Under the pieces are notes generated by a model that was given only the letters and a program-made list of their open reading frames with translations, was not told the origin of the DNA and did not search any database. Below, piece by piece: positions 37,501-49,191 of a stretch of 64,000 nt of DNA (the stretch's first letter is position 1; every line of letters begins with the position of its first letter). Source of the DNA: Moringa oleifera (lineage: Eukaryota; Streptophyta; Magnoliopsida; Brassicales; Moringaceae). The position numbers were made by a program, and so were the translations under genes. Location of the stretch: contig JAJFZO010000094.1 in the NCBI GenBank assembly GCA_021397835.1, positions 8,346,001 through 8,410,000 of the forward strand, given 5' to 3'.

Positions 37501-38338
37501 TTTTAGAAGATACAACGCGGCTGCTCAGACTCAAGCCCAGATGCTTTATGCAGCTTCATAACAGCACCATGTGTATCAGTTTTATCATTTTCCTATTGGA
37601 GATTTGAGAAGTCAATTGAAACACAATGCAATTAAGGATAATGTAATGGAAAAACAGAAATTGGTTTAAGAGGGACTTGATTTGAGGGTTTCAATGCAAT
37701 GGCTTTGAACAAGTAGCAAGACATAATCTCCAAACAAAAAAATAATGAGCTACACTAATTGAACATCTTTACATAAGTTGAATTACCTAGCAGAGCTCTG
37801 CCAAGTTCGTTCAAGCCTGGAATTGCCCTCAATATCAGAGTGTTCTGGACACAATACCAGAAGACAAAAAGGAAACAAAAAAATTTAAATTTATCGCTCT
37901 GTTTCCAACTAAAATAGAAATTCATTATTCAAACAATCTCAGTAATCACTATCTTTTTTCAGAAGACAAAATTCCAACAAACAATTCAACAAAGGAAGTC
38001 ATACGTGGCGCTCGGAACCAATAAAGTGTAACTATACAAACATCATGAACAAAATTCAATTTTAGCTTAATTTAACTTAATTAGACCTGCTTATCAAGAG
38101 GATGTCGAAAATCATCTGCATCGAGATCGCGGAACACGAGAGAAGAGGCAACAGCTCTGCAAACAGGAGCTCTAACTCCCCGATTCTTCCCATTCATCGT
38201 ACTGGCACCTACATGCGACGACGATGGACAATAACCAAATCTCAATTTCTCCGAAGCTCCGTAGCTAAGGCCAAGAGACGGTGAACCATTACGCGGAGAG
38301 CAGAGAGACGAGAGAGGGGCAGACATAGAAGAGGCCAT
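34560..38338 (-). CDS. Plastid-targeted M48 family zinc metalloprotease
   Basis: Zinc-dependent protease of the Ste24/HtpX superfamily, equivalent to At3g27110. Eight exons: 38338-38087, 37844-37787, 37244-37177, 36322-36143, 35697-35601, 35124-35015, 34902-34769, 34695-34560; phases agree and give 344 residues. The N-terminus (MASSMSAPLSSLCSPRNGSP) looks like a plastid transit peptide. An ATG ten codons upstream (38368) is in frame, but a TATATA sequence at 38377-38383 is too close for it to be used. The catalytic motif is HELGH with zinc ligands His191 and His195 and base Glu192, and Glu240 in RAAELTCDRAALLV is the expected third ligand. No broken exon. Substrate is unknown. A 23-base G tract lies about 60 bases upstream of the start. 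Confidence 0.92.
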
Positions 38339-39131
38339 TGAAGCAGAGACAAAGATTTGCAGTGGCATATGCTTGCTATATATTCATCCACTTTTTTTTT
38401 GGGGGGGGGGGGGGGGGGGGGGGTGTGGCGCTTTTAAGAGCAAGACACGCATACTGTCATCGAAGATATTTTTTTCCATTTTAAAGCTGTGTCCACAGCC
38501 ATAGTCATGGCAGCAGCTTGGCGCCCGTTCATTTTCAGCTGACTTGGCTCATCTTCGACAAGACGGAATTACGACACCAAACGGAAATACGACACCGTTT
38601 ACGCATAAGTAAAAACTTCCCCTTCCACAATATCTTACAAAAGTTTTTGCAACTTGAGGTGAAATTACCCTTTACTCCCAATTATAGTCCGCAATGGAAT
38701 ACAAGGCACAGAGACCAGTAAATGGCACTAGATTAGAACCCCAAGTGGCTGAGCTCTAGGCATTATTGCAACCCACATAACACAAATCAATAACAGCTAG
38801 AAACTCAGTTTACAAGCACAAACAGAGACACATCAAGGCCCCCACATTCCCTGAGAGGTTTGCTTTCACACATAGTTGTCATTTCTCCTTTCAAGTCTTC
38901 CAGTCTGTATATAGTACTATAGAATATAATCCAGAAGCTTACACAGTATCTTCACACAACACAAATTTACTTTTATTGAGCTGGATAATGCAACTTCCTA
39001 GCTTTTTCGTAGAAGATTCACCAGCCACACTTCAACCCAAAGCTTGCGCTCTATGGAAAATCAGCTAGAAGAGATAGCTGACATGCAAAACGTGGCCTAT
39101 CACATTTGCGTATTCTCACTAACATTTTGCT
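38339..39131. other. M48 promoter and DCD gene 3' flank
   Basis: Non-coding spacer between two genes on the minus strand. Holds a T9G23 tract and otherwise nothing recognisable. Confidence 0.4.
38392..38423. repeat. T9-G23 homopolymer tract
   Basis: Nine T (38392-38400) followed directly by 23 G (38401-38423), upstream of the M48 gene. Confidence 0.9.
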
Positions 39132-41186
39132 TTATGGTGAGCCCGCTTGTTCGCACAGGTCTAACAGATCCAGGGTCTACAGAATCACAATGTTAAAAAC
39201 TCATCAGCCGCGGATAACTATAACTTGACTCTTGCATCAATGATTACATGTTTATATGAAAAGCAGGAAGAGATTCTTGATTATACCTCAGGAACTGAGA
39301 GCTCAAGGCGAAACTTTGGACCATCATAGTGATGTAATACTGGCCTAAATGCATCTTCTTCCAATGCCTTGCAGATTTTCCTAATGCGGATCCTTACCTA
39401 TTTACAAAGGACCAAACGAATGAATGACATAGAGGGAAAACTGGACCAAATGAAAGAATGAATGACATAGAAGGAGTATAATTTTCCACTAATGGAAAAA
39501 AGAATCCAGTTCAAATTGTCACTGAATTTTACCTGAGCAGGAAACCTGGACTCGCCTTTGCACTTTTTGTCTTCCCAAGCAGTTGGATCGATGTTTGAAC
39601 CCCCAAAGCTTGCTGCCTGTACAAAGTCATTTGATAAGAGCAAGGCTTCATGAAAAAACTATCTAAGGGGAACAGCCAAATATATTGACATTCAACTTAA
39701 ATAAAAATAGAAGACTTTCAACTGTTCAGCAAAGACAGCTATTTGAGGAGATAAACAAGAGAACTCCAGGCTCATTAACTTTCTAGACCAATATTTGCAC
39801 ACTTAAGAAAAAACTTACGTAATGGTGTCATCTTGATTTAGAAAGAGAAATTGCAGTGTCACTTAACAGGTTAGACATACAACTCTTTCGTAACCATACC
39901 CGAAAAATGCAAATGTAAAACAATTACAAATTTCTTTTTTGCTGGACCCTAATTTAAAAACATGTCTTCCACTTGAAGAAAGTTCACCAACAAAAGAAGG
40001 GAGGGGGGGGGGGGGGGGGGGGAAGAGAGAGAGATGATGACAAAACCCTAGTCAGACTTGGAACACTCCCAAGTACCTCAAGCATTGCAGAGAAAACCAA
40101 AGGAATATTAAATGATTGTTTGAAGTCTAAGAACAAACCTCGAAAATACCATGCAACTGGTGAGTGGTGTAGTTGTAGAGAAACAGCGGTAATCCAGGTG
40201 TGATTGCCCGAACAGAGTCTCTGTATCTAGGTGGTAAACCTGGCACATGAAAGAACATCAACTAAATAAGAAACATCTACCTAATACTGTCATAATGCAA
40301 TACATCAGTGTTTCCAAAGATAATGCGGAATAGCTTGAAAGTGCAAGCACAGTCATCATTGAATTTACTACTCCACATCCCAACAAAGATAAACCAAACA
40401 AATGAATAAAAAATAAACTTCATATATGACCTCTGAACTATCAACTTAGCAAATTTCCATCCAACAAAAAACATTACCACCCCCCATCCTTAGAAAATAA
40501 AGGTATAATGGAATCCTAAAAAATTAAAAGGGAAAGATTTTAAAGACATAAAAAATTAACTAACCAATTAGATAAGAAAGAAAAACACTAATAACACCAA
40601 AAGAAAGGAAGTCATAATTACCAAACAGTTGCCGCTTTAGATCTTCCTGCATTGTGTCATTGTTACATACAAAAATGTATCCTCCGAGTACTTCATTCCT
40701 TGGAAGTGTCTCAGTTGCCGGCAAAGTTTTGAACCTTTTATCCGCTGCAGCATTTGCATTAGCATTTTCATTGCTGCTGTTGTTGTTATTGTTGTTGTTG
40801 ACCTCTTTGCTGATAAGATTATTGCCACTATACTTGTTACCAATCAGGTTTCCTGTATTGGTGCTGTTCTTCTGGTATACCGCATTCATATTATAAATAC
40901 CATTGCGGAGAGACATTTTGCTTACGTTCTCTGCTACTTTTGATTCCAGATTCAACATGTTAAAGTTAAGCGTGTCAAATTTATTGTCTTCCTGGAACCC
41001 AAATTTGTCCCTTGGCCTTACTTCAGCTGCACCCTTTGAAAGATCAAGGTTATTCACGCGTTCACTCTTTGACCTAGTCTGCTCAGCCAATTTGGACGCA
41101 GCCATTAACCATTTATGATCCTCTGAGGCTTTTGATTGTCCTCGAAGCTCATCACCAAGCTGCCAAAAGCTATGTATGCTTTCCAT
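39132..41186 (-). CDS. DCD-domain protein (N-rich protein type)
   Basis: Development and Cell Death domain protein of the soybean NRP / At3g27090 type; NRPs mediate stress and ER-stress-linked cell-death signalling. Exons 41186-40622, 40239-40139, 39616-39533, 39397-39287 and 39176-39132 join to 301 residues. The N-terminal half begins MESIHSFWQLGDELRGQSKA and includes an Asn/Ala-rich stretch (EVNNNNNNNSSNENANANAA). The DCD domain covers about residues 170-288: GGYIFVCNNDTMQEDLKRQL, FGLPPRYRDSVRAITPGLPL, FLYNYTTHQLHGIF, WEDKKCKGESRFPAQVRIRI and LHHYDGPKFRLELSVPE. The leader appears split by an intron (42507-41197) with good donor and acceptor. Two long homopolymer tracts fall in its introns. 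Confidence 0.92.
40003..40022. repeat. G20 homopolymer tract
   Basis: Twenty G on the plus strand inside intron 2 of the DCD gene, read as C20 in its transcript. Confidence 0.9.
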
Positions 41187-42081
41187 CTTGGAAATCCTAA
41201 GAAAGTTTTAACACAAGTTATTACCTCTAGTACAGTAATGGTCAAAATTTTATTCAAAAGATTTCATTAAAATGAAGAAATGACAGTGACATTCCATAGA
41301 TAAGCATCAAAAGGTAATCACATCATTCAACTCACAGAGTATGCATATTAGGCATATTCAAATAGGTATCCACTCACAATATCAATGTCCTACTGATCAA
41401 ATGTTCAACGTAAACTACTACAATATAAATACAGAAAATCAATCATCCATATCAGTTTGACAGCACAAAAGAGTAAAAAAGTCTTAAGAGGTTTATGATA
41501 TTCAATGTTCAAAAAGGTTATGCTTCTAATAGCAAAAGCCAACACAGACAACCTTTTGGTAATAAATGTTCAAGCTTTCCCAGTAATTCTAAACAAAATA
41601 CAAAGATAGAAAGAATGGTTTGGCAGTTTCCAGTAAACTAGTTATTTTCTGCCAAAAGATACAATAAGTCAACTTTTGGGAAGGCAATACCACAATATAC
41701 TTAACAAAGTTTCCATTTTCTACATTCCTGATTCAGTTGCCATATCCTACATTCTTCAGTAGCAGACAAACAGCATTTAACTTTTCCTAAGAGCAGCTGA
41801 GCAAGAAACACAGTCTTAGCATTCAATATCCACCCAAATAACCAACCCACCAATGAATGCTTACTACAAAGCAGTCCATCTATTCTAAATGCTCTATAAA
41901 AAGAATCATTTACATCCAACCAATATAATCCCGAGCTACGCTAATTAAGTCTGCATTTTTCAGTTAATTTGATATGTAAAAGAACATATTAGAAAAAAGA
42001 AAATTTCTATTTATTTTTTATTTTTTCCAACATTATCTCAGCAACCAAATGGTATACGAGGGCCAAGAAATGGTACCCACC

Positions 42082-42082
<1 letters not shown>

Positions 42083-42113
<31 letters not shown>

Positions 42114-42123
42114 AAAAAAAAAA
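42083..42123. repeat. C21-A20 homopolymer tract
   Basis: Twenty-one C (42083-42103) directly followed by twenty A (42104-42123), within the probable leader intron of the DCD gene. Confidence 0.9.
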
Positions 42124-45091
42124 CCAAGTCAACCTAATCCGACCCAGAACTACCCCAAATCTGGACCTAGCATAAACCAACCAACTCGAAGGAACCACAT
42201 GAAGCAAATAACTTCGATACTGGACCAACCAAAATGAAAACCCAAAACTCACATTCATATGCCAAGAAGTAACAAAATAAACTACACAGATGAATACAAA
42301 AATGCAGATATGTGAAAAGAGCAAACCAGCAAGCTTGACAGAGCTGGAAGCAAGTAAAACAGTTGAACTACAACAATTAGGACTTCGACACTTAAGGTTA
42401 AACTACTAAATTAAACCTTTGATTCAGAGGAATTGTTGGCATGGAAGCTTCATCAGATAAGAAGGAACCCTAGATTTGGGGATCCAAAAGAGGAAGGGAG
42501 AGAGTACCTTTATTATCTCCTTTGGCCGTGAATTGAAACCCGTAAGACACGACACAGAGCAGAGAGAGAGTAAGAGAAAGAGACGGACAGACCGACCCAT
42601 TGTGGATTTTTATTTGTATTTACAAAACGGCATGACGAAAATGCCCTCACGAGTTTGCTGTAATTTCATTTCTTGTCGCATTGGATTTTAATTTTTTGGG
42701 CCTCTTTTCGGTGCCCATAGTTTGGAAATTAAAGAAGTTCGGCGCATTAGTTGTCCCCTTTAGACTCATGACAGCTCGCGTCCAACGACTACGCTCGACT
42801 GAAACGTACCGTTTCATCCACGGAGACACCTGATCTTTTCACTTTACGAACATTTCAAGGAGCGCACGCGTTATTGATGCGGTTGGGGATCGAACACAGT
42901 TTCGGGGTGTGGCCGAGCTGTGTGTCACAACCGTAATTTTGAAGAGGAAGTGACAAAGTTAAGCTGACTGTCGGCAGGACTAGCTCTGCGCCGTCGATTC
43001 GCTGTTGCGTGTATCAGTACATCATCGATCAACGCATCTCCACCAATCAGCAATCCTCTATGCGTCTGCCAACTTTTGACCATCAGCAACGCGTCTCCGG
43101 TAAGGCTCACCTCACAGAATCTCTCTCTACACATCAATGAAATCCCCACACGTCATCACGTCACTTTAATCGACTCTCTTTCTTCTTTTTGGCTTTTTAT
43201 ACGGGGTTACTCCTGTGTCATTACCGCAACCACCAAAAACAAAAAAAAATAAAAGAGGAATTGTTGCATGTGATGACTATAATGAGCATTCAAAACTATA
43301 TATTTTTCTATTTAAAAATAAGAAATACAAATTTCTTAAATCAGGGAAATTAATGAAACATAGTAAATGTATGAGAATAGCTGGCAAATCCTTTTCTTGT
43401 AAGCTACTATGTCTATGTCCATTGCACCATGAGGCACGAGGGCGCAATCTAATTATTTTAGGCGGTCCAAATCCTCACCTTACCCTAAATAACTCACATG
43501 CACCTTATTTTGCCTTTTCAACGGCAGACAATGACATTTTTTTTTTAATGTTTACAAATTTTCTTTAACAAAATTTATCAGCAATCATCCTTGTTATGTT
43601 TAATTTTAAATTTTTTTAATTTATTGACTTTTGGTGTAGTTGGTGCGGTAAGATTAGTTGCAATGTAACTATGACGTTGTGGAATCAACATCCATTAATC
43701 GACGTTTTTTTCGTTATTATTGTTGATTTCAAGTAAAATATTTCTCTTATCATTAAAGTTTAAGTATGGAAAATGATTTATTGCTTAATAGTTTCATTTC
43801 ATTTTCATGTTTCAAGCGTCAATTGGAAAATGAGAAATATATATTATTTAGAATTGACAAGCAATGCTTTCAAAATTACACGTAACATATAATCAATCAA
43901 ATATGAAAAATATTAGCAGTGTAGAATTAAAATTTTCAAAAACTATTACATCAAATAATATGTAAGACATAGATTTTTTTAAAAATATATTTAAAATTTA
44001 AGGTGACTCTCTCATAAAAATTTGATATTTATATAATGTTACCAATGGAATTCTTATATTTAAAAAATAACAAAATAAATATTAATTTTCTAATTTCATT
44101 TAAATTGATTTTTAGTTTAAATTGTTATGAAAATTTAAAATATTTCATTATTAAAATACTTCAAAAATAATTCAAATGAAATATTCACTCCATTTCATGT
44201 CATTTATTTAAATTTGAATACTTTTTGATGTAAATTTTTTTATAAATTTTTTAAAAATTTTAAAATTTTAAACTTTTAAAAACTATATTTTTCAGTATTC
44301 AAAAATTTTTGAAACTTTGTTTTAATGGTAGCTTAAATATTTTTTTACATTTATTAAAAAAATTATAAGTTAAATTTCGTTGTATAATATATTCAATTTG
44401 AATATTTTTAATTTTAAATTTTTTGATAAAATTCAATTTAAAATAAATTGTTAGATTAAGATTTGATTTGTCTCTTATTAAACATGAATTTTTTATGAGT
44501 AACATAAAGTAAATATTAAGGTTTTATAGGATATTTATCTTAAAATTTATTAAATTTGTATTTTTCAAATATTTTGTTAAATAAACATTTTTTTATAGTA
44601 TTGATTAAATTGAGACAATATCATGTTGTTGACAAGGAGTTTTCACATATTTGACTTTTTTTTTTTGTTTGCATTGATGATATTTGCTTTTCTCAATCTA
44701 ATTTCCAAACTTTATGTTATATCTCTCATTATGAGCATGACGGTCCACACTTTATAAGGTATTAATGTATAATTTTTTTGTTAGTTTTATAATACGCGTT
44801 CAATAAGTAAAGAGTTACCGTTTTATGAAAAATTTAAAATTAAAAGTTTAATTTATGTATGATTAGTAAATAATTTAGTACTCAAAGGATGTCTTTACTA
44901 ATTATTAATTACATCACTAGATTATAATTTATATTTATTTATGAAAAAGGAAAATAATGCCCTCCAAACTTACGGGCCGAATAGGCTATCGCCGATTGCT
45001 GGCCTGTGTTTCGTAAGTCAAAGGCCCGTGTGTTCATGAAACGACTCATTTACTTGAGGAAGAAACTGTACCTAAAATAGCAACAATGGGA

Positions 45092-45097
45092 AGCCCA
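45092..45097 (-). promoter_or_regulatory. Site II element upstream of TOM20
   Basis: AGCCCA (TGGGCT on the minus strand) about 220 bases before the TOM20 start. Site II motifs are enriched in promoters of plant genes for mitochondrial proteins. A GGGCC and a GGCCC lie nearby at 44973-45030. Confidence 0.4.
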
Positions 45098-45318
45098 TTC
45101 CACGATATTGGTTAAAAAATGAAATCACGAAAATGCCACTGTAAGGTACATGGCGAAAAAATCTCAGGCGAGGCACCGTCTCGGCTATATTCAGTTATTC
45201 CCTGCCCAGGGGTTTCTAGGGCTCTAGCAGAGGCACGGGTGCATCGTCTTGTTGTACGGATAATTCGAGAGCGAAACGGATAAAAGTAAGAGCCAAGAGG
45301 GATTAGACATTGGCAGCT

Positions 45319-48300
45319 ATGGATATGCAGAGTGAATTCGATAGACTGCTTTTCTTCGAACATGCTCGCAAGACTGCTGAAGCTACATATGCGAAGAACC
45401 CTCTTGATGCTGAAGTCCGTTTCTCTATTCCCCTTCTATGGATTTTTCTTATTTTATAATACTCGCATCTCTAGTTGTTTGTTGGATCTATTATGACTTG
45501 AGCAAAATTTGTATTTGTACTTCCTCAAATTATTGTTTAGTAGATATCATGGGCGTAAAGGAAAGGAAATTTGGAATTCCATCCCGCATAGTTGTGTTTG
45601 TTTTCTTTCGAGTTTGGAAATGAACTATCTCTCTCTCTCTCTCTCTCTTCTTTGTTTTTTTTTTTTGGTTGTTGCAGAATTTGACGCGATGGGGAGGGGC
45701 ATTGGTGGAGTTAGCTCAGTTTCAAAATGTTGCTGATTCAAAGAAGATGCTTCAAGGTGCTCATATTTATTAAATTGTTTGCTTGATTCATTGCTTTGTG
45801 CTAAATGGAGCTTGAGTGATGGAGGTCTATCTCATTTCAGACAAATAAGTCTAGCCTTGTGTTTTCACTTAACCCTTCCTAAATAATGGTTGATCCTCTT
45901 TCATATACTTATTGTTGGTTGTTCTTGTTAGTGGAGGCATAGCATAGTTCAGATTAGATGATTGGTGCAAGCTGAATTTGTGACTCTTTGCTGATTATTT
46001 GATTGAATAGATGCCATTTCGAAGCTGGAGGAGGCATTGTTGGTTAATCCCAAGAAACATGATGCTCTTTGGTGCCTGGGGAATGCACAAACTTCTTATG
46101 CATTTTTGACTCCTGAACAGGATGAGGCCAAGGATTATTTTGATAAGGCTACTAAATTCTTTCAGCAAGCAGTTAATGAGGTATTTCTCATGCAAATCTT
46201 ACCCAATTATATGTGGTCATCAAAGCATTTATGTTGTATGGTTTGGGATATATGATAGAGTTGCTTTGTCTTTACTTTTTAATGTAGGAACCAGAAAACG
46301 AGCTCTATCGGAAGTCTTTGGAAGTGGCTGCTAAGGTATTTCTCCACCATGTATACGGTTGCTCTCTTCTTGGTGATCTATGGATGCCTACTCAATATCT
46401 TTGTTTGTATTAGTTGGTATACCAAGGAAATATTAATTCTATGATCATGCCCAGGGAGAGATGGCATTAGAGGAGTGGGATGAGATGATAATTCTCTTAT
46501 ATCACTGCGATGTCTTTGTAGACTAGGTATCGGAAATGGCTCATCTTAAATTCAGTAAAATCTTGAGATTCCAGTTACAGATCTACAGTTTCCCCTTGTT
46601 GTTTGATAAGTTTAGCACTAGTGACTAGAGTTGTTTTTGAATAAGTTTTATGAATGTGTCCCTTTCCGAGCTGTTGACAATTTAAAGAGCATTAAATTGG
46701 AAGTAGCTTCATAGGGCCTTCAATAACAAGGTAAAAAGCCTTTTCATTTCTACTAAAGATTTTAAGGAACTTTAATCCTTGGCATGGAGAAAATTAAAAG
46801 GAGACATATAGATGTACTCACCTCGTCCGAGTAAGATTTTGTTTACAAGCAAGCCTGTTATAGTTGAAATCTTGACATTGTTAATTCTAGAAAGTGAAAT
46901 TTGATTTATAATATATCTAAGAAAGTTTGCATTGTTATCTAGGCTAATATCTTTCTGCTGGATTGATGGTTATATTTGAATAACTGTATCTTCCCAGGCT
47001 CCTGAGTTACACACAGAGGTACATAAGCATGGTTTAGGTCAACAAACAATGGGACCTGGACCTTCTACTTCTTCGGAGACAAAGGTAATTTACTTTTTTC
47101 CCCCTTTCCCCTTTGTATGTTTACCGTGCTGTGCTCTATTTCTTATCTTTGTTTCTGTTAGTGCTATTGAATGATCTCTATTTGGTGCCATAAGGTGTCT
47201 CTAATTTTTTTTCTCTTTCTGTTTTTTAGACAGTGGAAAACAAGGATACAGAAACTGTCTCTGCTGTGTTTTTTTAAACTACGAATCTTAGAAGTTTTTT
47301 CTTTTATACAATTCTCACTATAAAATTATGCATTCTTTTATTTTGAAACATGTTTTTATTCGTATTTAAAATTAATATGGAAACAATTTAGAAAATAACA
47401 CAAAATGTAAAATTTTCAGGAACGGGCTTGCTTTTGTTCAAAGATCAATCTACTTTCACCATTTTTCAGACAGTCACTTTTGTGAAAATTTGATACTTAC
47501 CAGATATTGCCATTAGGTCTTTGTGTACTATTGTGGAAGTGTTGAAATTCACATATCGGTGGTTGTCCCATGTTAAAAATTAGTGATTAAAGGGAGGAAT
47601 TTATATATGGTGGAGAACCTAAAACCTAATAGCTTGATTTTTTTTTTTTTGGTTGGGTGTGTGTATGTTGGGGGAAGAAAAAGAAAAGGGGGGGGGGGGG
47701 GGTTGGGGGTCAAGTTATCTTGCAAACTATGCATATATTTTTTTGTGGGCTATTTGCTCCAAATTGCAAGCATATGCATGCCTGTGGTGGGTAAAGTGAG
47801 GGACTTACGAATGGTGGAGGATTTAAAACCTCATGGCTTAAGATATTTCTGGCTTCAGGTTATGTTGCAAACTGAGCATGTATTTGCTTGGAGGTTATTT
47901 GTCCCAGTAGTAAGCATATGCATGGCCATGCCAGGCATGCATAATGGGACGTGCTTTCAAGAACTATTCATAAGCTTGAAATATAGCTCTGAGATTTACG
48001 GATGATGGTCTGGTGAATTTTAAACTAGTTGCTGACAGAATACAATTCTCTTTTCCCCTCCCCAAAAGAGTGATATATCTAATAAGTTGTTTATATAATG
48101 TTTTCTTCGTAACCTCCCAATGAATTGTTTCAATTATCTTCTAATCAATGAGTGAGGGTCGTAGGTGCACGGATTAATCGTTCTGGTTTCTTTTTGGATC
48201 CTGTATCATGGGAATTACATGTCAGTTGTTGAAACAAAGTCAAAGATGTAGTTCTAATGAATTTATGGTTGTCTTCATAGGCCAAATGCAGTTGACCTTA

Positions 48301-48504
48301 ATTTATGATTTGTTGGTATCAGTTTTTGCATCTTTTAGTTGATGTTAATTTTTCAATCTCGTCTTTCAGAGTGCAAAGAAAAACAAAAGCAGTGATCTGA
48401 AGTATGACATATTTGGATGGGTGATCCTGGCTGTTGGCCTTGTCGCGTGGGTAGGATTTGCAAAATCTCACTTGCCTGCAGGCCCTCCACCTCCTCCTCG
48501 ATGA
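45319..48504 (+). CDS. TOM20: Mitochondrial import receptor subunit TOM20
   Basis: Presequence receptor of the outer-membrane TOM complex; the plant protein is C-terminally anchored, opposite to the fungal/animal one. Exons 45319-45414, 45678-45756, 46011-46180, 46288-46335, 46998-47084 and 48370-48504 join to 204 residues. It starts [20 protein letters not shown], followed by two TPR-like repeats: [20 protein letters not shown] and [20 protein letters not shown]. The tail anchor is [20 protein letters not shown] (about 172-191), followed by the short intermembrane tail [12 protein letters not shown]. Length and architecture match Arabidopsis TOM20-2/3/4. Intron 5 is 1.3 kb and holds an internal duplication and a G15 tract. 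From memory At3g27080 (TOM20-3) and At5g40930 (TOM20-4) are the syntenic homologues. Confidence 0.95.
47590..47930 (+). repeat. Diverged direct repeat with G15 tract in TOM20 intron 5
   Basis: Two diverged copies, about 47605-47785 and 47812-47930, share the order: GGTGGAG, AAAACCT, TTGCAAACT, GCATATATTT/GCATGTATTT, GGCTATTTG/GGTTATTTG and AAGCATATGCATG. The first copy is longer because it contains T-, GT- and G-rich sequence including 15 G at 47688-47702. Confidence 0.7.
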
Positions 48505-49191
48505 AGGAAGAAGAATATTGCATCAATTGTCAACTTTTTAGAGCTTCAACCTGAGATGAAATTGTCAGCTTTTTATAGCTTCAACCTGAGATGAAATTGC
48601 GGAATGAGAACCCACATTTTTATCTAACCATCTTCTGAAGCTTTTTTTGGTCATCAATAATATTTCTTGTAATGTATTGGTAAAATAAGCTCGCGATGTC
48701 TTTTGTTTGAAGTATTGATTTTTCTCTAGATGACGTTATATTCTTTTACAGCTTGGCGCCAGCTATTGATTTCTTTGATGTTTGTTCATTGTGGATGGAG
48801 CTTTGATTAAATTTGTGATGTCCTGTCCTGCATGGCAGATTCTATTCTTCTCTTGGAATTGAAATGTCGGTTTGGTATCACTCCTGCAGATCGATGAAGT
48901 CACCCCCACCCCCTCAAAAAAGACACAGAATCTGTAAGAGAAGTTTAGATGGTTCATGAAAACCAAAATGACACGCAGTTGAGTTCAAAATTATCCAAAC
49001 GGCCTGTAGATTAAGGAGCCATCTAATATGGTACATAAAGGGTGTCCGATATAACGCGCATGAAAATGGAAACAGTGCGTCGGTTTGTGAAAGATATTTA
49101 ACCCATATTGTACTATATTATGTTACCAGGTAATTGTGTCAGTTGAAGAGAACTCGAACTTTCTGCTCTGGGCTGATCAGAAACAATCAGA
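48505..49191. other. TOM20 3' flank and YrdC-like gene promoter
   Basis: A roughly 30-base segment around the first TOM20 3'UTR line (AGCTTCAACCTGAGATGAAA) is repeated in tandem at about 48542 and 48579. Otherwise nothing recognised. Confidence 0.45.

Larger units (their letters stand above)
41187..45318. other. DCD leader intron, DCD promoter, AT-rich spacer, TOM20 promoter
   Basis: Bases 42507-41197 behave as a 5'UTR intron of the DCD gene (donor AAAG|GTACTC, acceptor TTCTTAG|GATT, minus strand), so its first exon lies near 42508-42600. A site II element TGGGCC sits at 42697-42702. Bases 43560-44940 are strongly AT-rich with long T- and A-runs and no recognisable gene. The final 350 bases are more GC-rich and contain the TOM20 promoter. 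Short frames around 42925-43149 are not supported. Confidence 0.5.

Noticed and set aside
42007..42324. Minus-strand frame with a poly-Gly/poly-Phe run
   Set aside because: It is a translation of the C21A20 tract within a probable 5'UTR intron.
42925..43149. 74-codon minus-strand frame upstream of the DCD gene
   Set aside because: No recognisable domain, no splice partner, and composition expected by chance in the more GC-rich promoter region.
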